This document shows positions 52,201-64,000 of a stretch of 64,000 nucleotides of DNA, piece after piece. Under the pieces are notes generated by a model. The model searched no databases, was not told the DNA's origin, and was given only the letters and a program-made list of their open reading frames with translations. Position 1 is the stretch's first letter. Each line of letters starts with the position of its first letter. The translations under genes and the position numbers were made by a program. The DNA is from Craterostigma plantagineum (lineage: Eukaryota > Streptophyta > Magnoliopsida > Lamiales > Linderniaceae): positions 179,870 through 243,869 of the forward strand of contig JAPQWV010000749.1 of NCBI GenBank assembly GCA_027422505.1, read 5' to 3'.

Positions 52201-52659
52201 TCCTCAGCTTCTTCTTCTGACGGGCTTAAGTTTGTGATTCTTGATTTGTCTGGTGAGTTTTTGCTCCTTCAAACGAAGAAAGAATCGAAGATATAATTTC
52301 CTAAGCTCAAAATCGACAATAAACTCTTCCATGCAGCTGTAACTGCAATTGATACCAATGGATTCTCCTTCTTCAAAGACTTGAGGATGTTATTACAGAA
52401 AAGGAACAAAATGGAGGCAAGTGCTTTGATTGTAATAAATATATATAAAAGTGAGTCTCATTTCCTCCTTTCTATGAATGCGATTTTTTCGCCTCGGTCA
52501 CAGCTCGTATTAGTGAATCCACTCGGCGAAGTGATGGAAAAGATTCAAAGAGGGGATGAATCGAAGGATCTATTGCGGCCGGACTGCATATTCTTGACCG
52601 TTGGAGAAGCCGTGTCTGCTCTTATGCCGACAGTTAAGAGGCGACCAACCGCCGTCTAA
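49270..52659 (+). CDS. SULTR3;3: Sulfate transporter, group 3 (SULTR3;3-like); five frame breaks
   Basis: Thirteen exons: 49270-49583, 49668-49715, 49841-50048, 50152-50324, 50739-50804, 50898-51010, 51095-51211, 51298-51423, 51511-51797, 51876-52066, 52143-52252, 52337-52416 and 52504-52659. With five one-base corrections they give about 663 residues. Blocks match the SLC26/SULTR family: FFPDDPLRQFKGK, SDVVSGLTIASLAI, LAVGPVSIASLIMGSML, LNPPSLNML, NKEMIAIGLMNVVGS, SCYVTTG, FQYTPNVVLGAIIVTAVIG and GNIPGTDIYRDL. A C-terminal STAS domain follows (FVILDLS...VTAIDTNGFSFFKDL, LVNPLGEVMEKI). Group 3 members sit in the chloroplast envelope or plasma membrane and carry sulfate, or phosphate in some cases. 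Breaks lie near 49580, 49690, 50315, 50915 and 51302, mostly one base lost (the third is a gain). All splice sites survive. Intron 12 is GC-AG. Confidence 0.9.
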
Positions 52660-53465
52660 CTGAACTACGTACGGATGAAAAATGAATAATGAAAAGCCCT
52701 AATGTAATGTAAATATTGTCTTGTTATTTCAAAGTTCAGCCGTGCTGGGTTTCTGTACGGTGACGGCCCATTTTCCACTTAATAGGCTTTCCAAACGAGA
52801 AGCGAAATAGACTACTATAGATTCTATGGCAATCACGCAATAGATTACTATTAACATTTAAAAAAATGTACATATGTAAGAGCAAGTGGACCACGCACGT
52901 GTAAGAACTTAGACTAAAATAATTTATGGTGGAAGATAATTGAACAATGGATCAGGAGAAGCACTAATTAAATTTGGCAGCGATGTCAACGCATTCTTTT
53001 TTGTACCCACTAGGATATATATATATATATATAATATATATTATTACATTTTTTTCTTTGTTTACATCCACCCACTTGAGGTTTCTTTCCCACCAAGCTT
53101 TTAACGTTGGAGTCCACCACAGAGTAGTTATCTCGATTCCGTAATCCTTCCCCATTGTTTAATAAAGACATCCATTTGTATATTGAAAAAATAAAAAATA
53201 AAGAAATTCTTTTTCTTGTTTTAGAAAAGCCCGGAATTCGATGCGCGGCGCAAGCATTAATAACAATTAGTAGGGAAAAAGTCTTTCAAAATTCTCAACG
53301 CAGCTGACGTCATCACAACACCATTTTACTCATAGGACAGTACTTACTCTATTGGATGGGAGGTGTTTGACTTTCTGCCACAGTTCTATGCTGATAGTGA
53401 TCTCTCTCTCTCTCTCTCTCTCGAATTCTCCAGCAAAGAGTGTAAGAAAAATTGTAGGAAGATCA
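52660..53465. other. Spacer between SULTR3;3-like and NUDX25-like genes
   Basis: About 800 bp with the SULTR 3' UTR and the Nudix promoter. Contains an AT dinucleotide run near 53015-53032 and a (TC)11 tract at 53401-53422, about 45 bp upstream of the Nudix start. No other gene seen. Confidence 0.6.
53401..53422. repeat. (TC)11 microsatellite in the NUDX25-like leader
   Basis: Uninterrupted TC repeat just upstream of the start codon at 53466; typical plant 5'-leader pyrimidine patch. Confidence 0.9.
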
Positions 53466-54822
53466 ATGGAGGGTCTACCCCCTGGTTATCGCCCGAACGT
53501 TGGAGTCTGTCTCATTAACGATGACGGCATGGTAATAAAATTCAATTTTTTAGCTTCTTTTTTCGGAATTTAAAGATGTGATTTTTGTTACCTTTAAATT
53601 CGATGGGAAACTCTGTCTTGGAAGGAATTTGCTATGCATTGGTCTTTACGCCACCAGAAGTATCTGTGGTTTGCTTGATAATAATTAACAGAGCAAGCAT
53701 CTCAAGACTTTTTCATTATTATATATGTATTCATTCATAATTAACTCTTTTTTCCGAGGTTGGCAGGGCTGCTGCTTACATGTTGTGATTAGCATCTCCG
53801 TTCTTGTTTACTCAGTGTTAGATTTGGTTGGATTCGTCTTGTATAATTGATTTTAACATAAAGCTTTTTTTTTTGCTGGAATATGGAACTGAAATACTAG
53901 TGAAATAATGAGATTTTAACATGAGCTAACTGATCTTCTCTTCTTCTTCGTTAGGGCACATAAGCATTTTTCTACCATTTTTATTCTCAGGTGTTTGTTG
54001 CTTCTAGATTGAACGTTCCTGGAGCTTGGCAGATGCCTCAGGTATATACCACCATACATTCGATGTTTTAACTTCGAAATAATGCTCGAATTATTCGTAT
54101 GCGAATGAATGCTTACTTTGTTGAACTTAATTTCGATATCGTTAGGGTGGCATTGAAGAAGGTGAAGATCCAAGATCTGCTGCAATAAGAGAGCTCAGGG
54201 AAGAAACTGGCATAGTATCTGCCCAGATTATCGCAGAGGTTCGATTCGAAATTCTTCCATCATTCGTTATCATGTCTTTGTATCGACCATTCGTGACGTT
54301 GTTTTTTAATCTATAAATAAATATAATATAAAAATAGGTCCCGGGATGGCTGACCTATGACTTCCCGCCATCTGTCAAAGCAAAAGTGAACCGCCTTTGG
54401 CGTGGCGGCGAATGGCACGGTCAGGCACAGAAATGGTAACTAAATCGAACTCTCTGAAACGACTACTTTCTATTTCTTTCGCACAAGTAAATAAACATTA
54501 CAATAATCTGATGTAAGAAGTTTTGAAGGTTTCTGATGAGATTTGTGGCGGATGAGAGCGAAATTAATCTGGCAAACGGCGAAGCAGAGCCTGAATTCTC
54601 AGACTGGAAATGGGCTACTCCTCAACAAGTCACTGAACAAGTATGTATATGTATATTCTATTACCACTTCCATTTTCTTTCTATCTATTGTCTTCAAGTA
54701 AGATCTTGGACATCATAGGCTGTGGACTACAAAAGGCCAACGTACGAGCAAGTAATGGCAACTTTCCTACCTTACCTCAACGAGGGAAAAGCAGCTACAA
54801 GTGCTATTCGACCAAATGGTGA
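53466..54822 (+). CDS. NUDX25: Nudix hydrolase, NUDX25-like Ap4A hydrolase; C-terminal frame break
   Basis: Six exons (53466-53531, 53991-54041, 54146-54238, 54338-54435, 54529-54640, 54719-54822). It starts MEGLPPGYRPNVGVCLIND. The Nudix box in exon 3 runs GGIEEGEDPRSAAIRELREE then TG, with the REL-EE-G metal-binding core. WLTYDFPP, WHGQAQKW and the acidic FSDWKW follow, as in plant and bacterial RppH/Ap4A-type Nudix enzymes that cleave dinucleoside polyphosphates. In the last exon, about 54799, one A is missing from an AAA run. Allowing for it gives the family tail ending S-T-K-W and a stop at 54820-54822. Without it the frame runs about 65 bp past 54822 with unrelated residues. GT-AG introns. 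Confidence 0.92.
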
Positions 54823-55306
54823 ATTTCGGAAAATGGAACCTTACTATTATTGTTGTAAATGTATACGTCGAATGGATCTATCCAGCTAGCCTTTGAAGTT
54901 ATGTTACAATGAAATTTCACTCAATTATCCATTCAATATTTTGTTTATCATATCTGCTCTTAGTACAAAGCATGCCCGCATCGTACCTTACTCTTTTGTG
55001 TCTCTTTCTTGTTGCTTTTAAATAAATTCAAAGCATGCATCTTTCGTGGCCGGTCGTTGGTTTTTTAAGTTTATATTTACAAAATAACCCCTCATTTAAT
55101 GATTAATGGTAACAAAAACCCCGAAACGTTTGCGATTGACCAAGTTATAAATGGCTTTGGGACCCTACAAAATCTCGACTTTATTATATGTTTGCGTCTG
55201 CTACACTTCCTTGCTCTGCTTGCTTCATTGTCGTCGTCCCCAAGCTACAATTACTACGCTGGTTTTTCTTCTGATCAATCAGTGACCGACATTGCGGTGT
55301 ATTCCG
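54823..55306. other. Spacer between NUDX25-like and linker-histone-domain genes
   Basis: About 480 bp, AT-rich, with the Nudix 3' UTR and the next promoter. No gene recognised. Confidence 0.6.
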
Positions 55307-56703
55307 ATGGAGAAGTTCACTGAGTTGATCTTGAATCTCGCCGGAACTCGATCAAACGCGCCGGTAACGGAGAAGTCAAGAACACACATTAAGAATCGGC
55401 TGAAGACGCTCTATGGTCGGTATGAGACGCCCGATCACCCTCCTTACTCAGCGGTGAGTTCGGCATTCGCTTGAATTTCGTAGGGTTTTATGATTTGTTT
55501 GCTGGTGTCGATTGGGGGAGAATGTGTTGCATGATTGAGATTTTTTCACTATTTCTTAATCTTCTCTTGGTAATTTAGCGCTCCTTCTCGATTTTCTCAT
55601 TTTAGATTCTGTCGTCATTATTTTATCTCAAGGATTCTGTTCTGTTGCAATTTAGAAGGTTTAGCATTTGATTTATTTGTATGTGCTTATTAACCATTGT
55701 CGGTGCTGATGAAGGGCAATACGCTTTGCAGATGATCGAAAGAGCTCTGAACACGTTAAATGAGAATGGAGGTTCAACAGTGAGTTCCATATCGCAGTTT
55801 CTGGAGAGTGAATACGATGGTTTACCGTTGGCACATTCTTCTCTGCTCAAGCATTATATCGATAAACTCTGTATATCGGGCGATCTTGCTGTGGTTTGTG
55901 GGAATAGATATAAACTGAGGAATGATTCTCCGACTTCAAGCAGCTTAAAAGAGAACAAAAATCCATCGCTGAATAGGAACACAAAACCGAAGAAGAAGAA
56001 AACGCCAAAAGCAAGTGGTAAGCGAAGGTGAAGATCAGAGTTCTGGTGAAAAGGATGAATTGTCTGAGAAAAATCCCTCGTCAGGTATACAAGAACATGG
56101 AAATACTGAAAATGTAGTGATTCACAGAGATGGTGATACAAATAGCACATTGCCTTCTGTGATGCTCTAGATGATCAGAGCCCTGAATACCCACCTGGTT
56201 TTGAGTCTATTGTGGCAAAAAACTCAGCTCATTCTCCGACTAATGATCACTATCATCCACAAGAAGATGCCGATGTAGTTGGAGAGGAAAAACTGCACGA
56301 GTCAAAGCGTGGACTGAGGCTAGTAATCCGCTGGAACGCAAAGCATCCCCACTCCAGAGAGTTGATAGTGAAGGAGAATGAACACAAAGTCGGCGACGAA
56401 AAAAGCCAGGTGATCGAGAAAACAGACATGATGAGCTAACCGCGCACACAGAAGAAGACGGAGATCATAACGTATCAGCGAAGACGAAAAACTAAATTTC
56501 CAAAAAATGAAGCAGTCAACGGAAATTTCCTTTCCAAGTTAGAGAAGTTGGACGATATGCCATTGCCGAAGGATCAAGAAGAACTCGATGACTTTGAGCA
56601 GCCACATTCCGAAATAACAGACCAGAAAAAACCCTGTGAGCTACAGCAGAAGAATCAGCCTAGGCGAAGTCTTAGAAATCGAAAGAGGACGAGGAGAGAT
56701 TGA
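55307..56703 (+). CDS. Linker histone H1/H5-domain (winged-helix) protein; frame breaks in the tail
   Basis: Exon 1 (55307-55453) encodes a helical segment starting MEKFTELILNLAGTRSN and ending DHPPYSA. Exon 2 starts at 55732 after a GT-AG intron and continues into an H15 globular domain (MIERALNTLNENGGSTVSSI, FLESEYDGLP, LLKHYIDKLCISGDL, NRYKL). A long lysine- and acid-rich tail follows, ending RRSLRNRKRTRRD at the stop 56701-56703. Such proteins bind linker or AT-rich DNA in the nucleus. The tail changes frame near 56023 and 56160 and meets a TAA at about 56438, after which coding-like sequence resumes. These may be sequence errors or unrecognised small introns. The tail is low-complexity, so its true frame is less certain than the globular domain. 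Confidence 0.75.
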
Positions 56704-57928
56704 GTATTCACAGGAACCAAAGATTCAGATCGAAGCTTGCGCTCGCCTTCGTCATGGGTTAACTGTTTGAAAACACGATCCTAGGTTTTACCCAATGATC
56801 GATGAAATGCCACGCTTCCTTGGCATTTTATCATCTATTGCTTTACTGTGGATGATGGCAGCACCCTACGGTGATCACCATTTTTCCTTTATAATTTACA
56901 GTTATTTGATTAAGCTGATCAGCTTTTACTAGTTCGATACTAACTTTTGAGAATTGTAGATTTTGAGGGGGCGTCTCATTGTTCTTGAATTATATGTGGC
57001 GTACGATGATGTATGGAAGTTGGCTGGTATGTTCTAAAGCTTATTTAAAGTAAGTATATATACAACATCTTCAAGACGAACATTGCTTCACGCGTAATGT
57101 CATTGAATTAAACAGCTGTCGCTTTGTTGACGATGAAAACGTCCATGTGTTCTTTGACTAAAAACGCTGACCCAAACCCTCGATTGTGAAGAAAACGTCA
57201 AGCTCGGTAGCCCAACTCACCCATTCGATAATGATAGACTTGAAGGACTTTCATGATAAGGCTCACATCTCTATGATCATAGATTTGGCATTTTCTATTC
57301 TTCTTTTGTTGGATCTACCTTCCCTCCATGTTTCACAATCGCTACCTTGTTATGAGTTAGGGAGGTTGTCTGAACATAAATAGATCTTGAAAAAAGGTAC
57401 CAAGCATTACAATTTACATGGACAGAGGTTTAGTAGTACTATTCAGTCTTCGAAGCTGTAGATCGTAGGGAATCAGGGAAAGATCAGACCTTGAAATCAT
57501 TTAAATCTGATGTGTGGATAGAAAAGGTCGAACCATCTCTAGATCTCCATTTGTAGTAGTTAGGTCGACTCTTCTTGTGCAACAGAGAGAGAGAGAGAGA
57601 AAACAGTAAATTCAATTCTGTGAAAATAGTCAAACGTTTGGCTTTGTTTGTACTTGAAGGGATGTCTGCCAATAGAGAGAAGCTAACGAGTTTTATGAGG
57701 TTGTAATAACTGCCGTTCATCTCTACGCTTACGCCACCAATCTCCAGAGGCACGAACGACTAACTATTCTATCGTTATCGTCTTTGGAGCTCGATCAAGC
57801 GATGACTGTGGTAAAGATTCTAAATTTTGATGGGCTATTTTGGTCGTTGTATTATCTTTGTTATATGTTTCTTAATAGCGTATGTGAAAGTACTTACTCC
57901 TTCGCTTTGTCATGATCATCAGCAGAGC
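56704..57928. other. Spacer between linker-histone-domain and MPK9-like genes
   Basis: About 1.2 kb. A GA tract lies at 57585-57601. The 3' part probably contains the MAPK 5' leader and possibly an upstream non-coding exon: an acceptor-like ATCAG sits just before the CAGAGCATGCC start context. No extra gene recognised. Confidence 0.5.
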
Positions 57929-60313
<2,385 letters not shown>

Positions 60314-60647
60314 AGGTTATTATATAGCCTCCTCACAAGAATGATGATGATGACGATCAATTTCGAGTTTATATTTGTGTCTGATTTTTCTTTCCTATTT
60401 CTGTGCCAAAACTGTTTGTTCTTTGAATGTTGTTATTGTATTGGTAATTGGTGATAGTAATGCCAAGCCACGACATTTTTCAGACAAATAAGCGTTCCAA
60501 TTCAACGAACGGAAAGTCGCCATTTGCTTCAAACTCATCATCAACAAAGTGGAACAACAGAGAAGAAATACGCTGAAGAGGAAGTGGAGAGGAATCATCT
60601 CTCAAGCGTGAGTGATAACATCGACGATGAGAAATCATGGGACCCAA
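60314..60647. other. Convergent spacer between MPK9-like and WAK-like genes
   Basis: About 330 bp. A plus-strand stretch at 60485-60600 is Ser/Asn/Lys-rich and might be extra MAPK 3' sequence, but no frame or motif supports it. Confidence 0.45.
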
Positions 60648-62862
60648 CTATAGTAGCCTCAACAACTGAATGTTCAGAAGCTCCGTTATGATTATTATAC
60701 CGTGGTGGCTTATCTGCTCACTTGACGATTTGTTGATTTGCTGCAGTTCGTTTGCCACCTGTCTCATCGTCGGCCTTAACCTGCCGTTCAAGTGCAGACA
60801 TCTCCTCGAAAGTTCAGCCATCGTCTCAACCCTTCTCTGCAGCCCTCTTCTTGGGCGATCCTGCCATCGACGATTTCGGACAGCTTTCCCTCTTCCATGG
60901 AGTGTAAGAAATACGCCGCCAAGCTCCGCCCCATCTCCTCGTCCCTGAGCAGTGATATCGCCTTCTCCCCCGTAATCAGCTCCACCAACACCACGCCGAA
61001 GCTATAGACGTCGCTCTTCTCCGTGAACTGATTCGACTGGAAATACTCCGGGTCCATGTACCCGAACGTGCCGAACACGCGCGTGGTGACGTGGGTCTGA
61101 TCGACGGCGGCCGTCCTCGAAGTCCCAAAATCCGAGATCTTGGCTCGGTATTTCTCGTCCAAGAGTATGTTCGTCGACTTAATATCCTGTGGAAGATGGG
61201 AGCTGAAGCTGAGGAGTGGAGGTAAGAAAGGGCGTTAGCTATCTCCACTGCTATTCGAAGCCTCTTTTCCCAGGTAAGGGGAAAATCTTCGCTTGGGTCG
61301 TGGATGTGCTGAAAGAGCGTGCCGTTGGGGACAAATTCGTAGACCAGGAGAGGAATCTCGGTCTCGAGACAGCATCCTAAGAGCTTGACTATGTTTCTGT
61401 GGTGATTTGGGACAAGATGACGACCTCGTGATGAACGATTCGATGTCAGTTTCATGGACTTTGATGGACTTCTTCACAGCTACGATGGTTCCGTCCGTCA
61501 GCATCCCTTGTAAACGGTCCTTGGCCTCCACGCCCGAGCACACGACTCTCGCTGTAATGATCCGTGGCTTGGGCCAACTCCTTGGAGCCGAACAGCTTGG
61601 ACTTCTTGTACCCATTATCGTTCGAAGACAGCTTCTGTTCGAGCAGCAGCCCTCCATTACGCTTGAAGAATTGCCTCCTTCGGTGGGCCTTGAACCTTTT
61701 CACAACAACATGAACTGACCTCAATGCTCCTACGAAGCCAAGGACAAGACACCCTACGCCAAGCAGACTGCCGAGGCTAATCAACACTATTATTCTCGCC
61801 GAAGCATTGCCACTTTTTCGTGATGTAGCGCATCTGTAGTAGCCTATTTCGTTGAAACAATCCCCGCCCATGCATGCGTTTGGACGTTCCTTGCACTCAT
61901 CGATGTCAACGCAGCCTTGGTCTAAATAAGGGTTTCCCCGAAAACCGCTTCCACAAGAGCATCCCCTGTTCGTCGCTGATGTCGTCCGATCGTCGTCGAA
62001 AGATGGATTAGCAGCGTAGACGTAGCACGGAAACCTCCTAGAAGGGTTACGCGCATCGCTGCACGAAGGCCTGAAGTACCCCCCTCTGAGTGGATCGTGG
62101 CACTGACCATATCTTGATATGTTTGCGCCTACTAATTCCCAGTCGAGCACCAAAGGCACGCTCACAAGTCGTTCGTCGAATGGGATTTGAAAGATTACCG
62201 TTCCTCAGGCCTTCGTACGATCCATAGCCTTAGTACTGCCCAGCCACGCTTTTTCCACAGGGAAGGCGTAGCCGCAAGACGAACCGCCTCCTTCGATGCT
62301 TTGGTAGTGTACTTAAGCTCGCGGGTTTCCGTCGGTATGTTCGTCTTGCAGCAGTTCACGTCGCCGTCGCAGAAAGACTCTTTCTTGCTGTGGTCGGGCC
62401 CGCAAACCGGCGTGCAGCCGCTGACGACGGTTGGTTGACCCTCAGCAAGACCGAGTTCTTACAGCCCAAGACGACGAACGTGTTGCTGCCTGGTGATATC
62501 GTAAAGGGGCTGCCCGAGAACTGTTTCCCTATGGACACGTTTTTCTGCACGTTGGTGCAGTTCATTGTGAGATGGGGCTTTTCACGACGATTGTGCCCTC
62601 GATGGAGATATGAGTACTTCCATGTTGATGCTGGGAAGGAATAGGGTTGGCGGGCTCAAGAATTTTGGCAGGTGACGAGGAAAGTTGAGCTTGCGCTGCA
62701 GCCTATACCTATGCCGAATGGATAAGGTATGGTAATATTTCCACAATTTTCTGGGCAATTAGGCTTAGACATCATGGGTACTATTGATGATGATGAGGAT
62801 GCTATAAGAGACGAGTTTGTGCAAAGATATGCGAAGAAAATGACTAGTATCATTGTCTGCAT
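60648..62862 (-). CDS. Wall-associated receptor kinase-like protein; multiple frame breaks
   Basis: Single-exon layout on the minus strand. It starts at 62862 ([14 protein letters not shown], a signal peptide). The extracellular GUB_WAK-type Cys-rich region follows ([20 protein letters not shown]), then [25 protein letters not shown] and an EGF-Ca segment ([19 protein letters not shown]). A transmembrane helix ([20 protein letters not shown]) precedes the kinase: [16 protein letters not shown], a Gly-rich loop, [21 protein letters not shown](D), [20 protein letters not shown] and [16 protein letters not shown]. The end runs through [17 protein letters not shown] to a stop at 60648. WAK proteins bind pectin or oligogalacturonides and signal wall state. 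Single-base losses interrupt several places, for example at HR-D (about 61196), the Gly-rich loop (about 61510), near 62640 and near 60830. No splice sites were needed; related genes usually have two introns, so intron loss or mis-modelling is possible. Confidence 0.85.
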
Positions 62863-63557
62863 TTCTTCGCCTTGTGCATAGACACGCACGGAGAAATAAT
62901 CAAGCTTGTAGGGAAGGGCGTGTGACTTTTATACATCAAAACTAATGTTTTCTCTCTCAGAGGATGATTGCTTGAATTGTCTTGCTTGCGGCCTTGAGCA
63001 GAAAAAGTCAACCGACTTTTCGGAGTTAGTATATAGTCCAGGAATCAAAGCTCGTGTTGAGTTGAATCTTCTTCCTTCGCTCTGTCGGAAAATATTTCAA
63101 TCTCGGCGGCTTAGTGTGTACTGTATTTAATATGCAAGTTTACTTGCAAAAATGCGAATGACTAACAAAATATGTAGTCTTCGATATTTGAGGTTGATGG
63201 GGTAGTAATCAAGATTATTATTACTACAAGACAACGACAAATAACGCGTAAAATGAATGCATGCAGTAGTCAAGGAATCTTCAGAAGCGGAAAATATTTA
63301 GCACTTGCATTAGTCATTACAATACGACAGAAAAAGAGGACTTGGTATTAGTTGCTACTCCGACTATTATGGTTCGGGACATGAGAGGTTCTTACAATCG
63401 TGAAATAAAAAGGAGACAACTGCCATTACAATACCCTGTTTCACAACTATAAAAAACAAAAAGAGCATTTACATGGATATTTACATGGTCATTTGATCAT
63501 CTACAGAGCCTCTGATATAAAAAGCAAGTGGTAATGAAAGAAAACAAACTGAATTTT
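62863..63557. other. Spacer between WAK-like gene and the last gene
   Basis: About 700 bp with the WAK-like promoter (minus strand) and the 3' UTR of the next minus-strand gene. A 61-codon open stretch at 62945 has no known domain. Confidence 0.55.
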
Positions 63558-64000
63558 CTATTGACTCTTCCTCTTCATCGATCTGTGTAGTTGCCAAGAC
63601 CATGCACCTAAGAAAAATACAATTCCAACTCCAACGCATGTCCAAATATTACCAACCATTTTGGCATCACAGTACCAGTAAATAGTCCTGGAAAATCATC
63701 GCATCAAAGAATGTTCTAATGATTTAATTTCAATAGAAAAAAACGGAAGAGATAGAATAGCATACCATGTCCAAACTTGACGCAGATAAGGGTTCAACGA
63801 TGCAAATGGCAAGTGAAGCCAGCACATTGCTCCACCTTCTTCACAGCTTTTCTGAAGGAGATAGCAGAAATACTTGAGCGGAATTTTTGAATAAAGCAAA
63901 AATAACATGAATAAATTCAACTATGACACGAAAAAAACCTGTCTTGAAGTAAGAGTTGTATTCTCGGATTGTGGGTATAGCGATTAGCCACCACAAAACA
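63558..64000 (-). CDS. 3' part of an unidentified multi-pass membrane protein (partial)
   Basis: Three exons seen from the window end: 63939-64000 (partial), 63766-63851 and 63558-63687. The last two join in frame (TG|G) across a GT-AG intron to read SCEEGGAMCWLHLPFASLNP, then a W-rich helix (VWTWTIYWYCDA), another helix (VGNIWTCVGVGIVFFLGAW) and a basic end HRSMKRKSQ. The phase from the first exon does not fit the AAAAGC start of the second. One missing A would join it to a frame reading NRYTHNPRIQLLLQ. I do not recognise the family; Trp-rich C-terminal helices and a short basic tail suggest a membrane enzyme or transporter end. Confidence 0.6.

Noticed and set aside
60485..60600. Extra MAPK exon rich in Ser and Asn
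   Set aside because: It lies after the in-frame stop at 60311-60313 and no splice pair links it to the kinase frame.

Overview
The window is nuclear DNA from a flowering plant, probably a eudicot. It holds intron-split genes of plant-specific families (DELLA GRAS protein, WUSCHEL-related homeobox, CLE peptide, SULTR sulfate transporter, TDY-type MAP kinase, wall-associated kinase), AT-rich introns and spacers, and LTR/Copia, hAT and Stowaway-type transposons. I could not name the species.

Layout. 0.9-3.6 kb (+): HGSNAT-like membrane acetyltransferase. 4.0-10.9 kb (-): GRAM-domain WBP2-like protein, ARP2/3 subunit ARPC2A and a serine carboxypeptidase-like (SCPL) protein. 13.0-14.6 kb (+): intronless DELLA gene. 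15.3-16.4 kb: deleted hAT element. 19.0-33.8 kb: a three-level nest of retroelements. Outer Copia A (target duplication ATAGG) is split by long-LTR Copia B on the opposite strand (AGCTT). The RNase H region of B is split by a solo LTR, C (CTTCT). 35.6 kb (-): CLE peptide with a CLE16-type motif. 37.9-39.6 kb (+): WOX1/STF-like homeobox gene, convergent with a phytanoyl-CoA dioxygenase gene (39.8-41.4 kb, -). 41.7-42.8 kb: a second hAT derivative and a Stowaway-like MITE. 43.4-48.6 kb: Copia D, same family as A (GTAAT). 49.3-60.3 kb (+): SULTR3;3-like transporter, NUDX25-like Nudix hydrolase, linker-histone-domain protein and MPK9-like kinase. 60.6-62.9 kb (-): wall-associated-kinase-like receptor. 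63.6-64.0 kb (-): 3' end of an unidentified membrane protein.

The genes are independent single transcription units and form no shared pathway. DELLA, CLE, WOX and MAPK products are all developmental or signalling regulators, but their proximity need not mean anything.

Four genes (HGSNAT-like, GRAM, ARPC2A, phytanoyl-CoA dioxygenase) splice into intact full-length proteins. Most others carry one or more single-base indels, often in or next to short homopolymers, while conserved residues and splice sites on both sides survive. I read this mainly as uncorrected long-read indel error, not mass pseudogenisation. Frames given for SCPL, DELLA, CLE, WOX1, SULTR, NUDX25, H1-like, MPK9-like, WAKL and the last gene are therefore provisional. 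No clearly new multi-gene system is present. The most unusual structural signal is inside solo LTR C: three copies of a perfect 14-bp palindrome in its upstream half and three consecutive hairpins sharing one loop motif in its downstream half.
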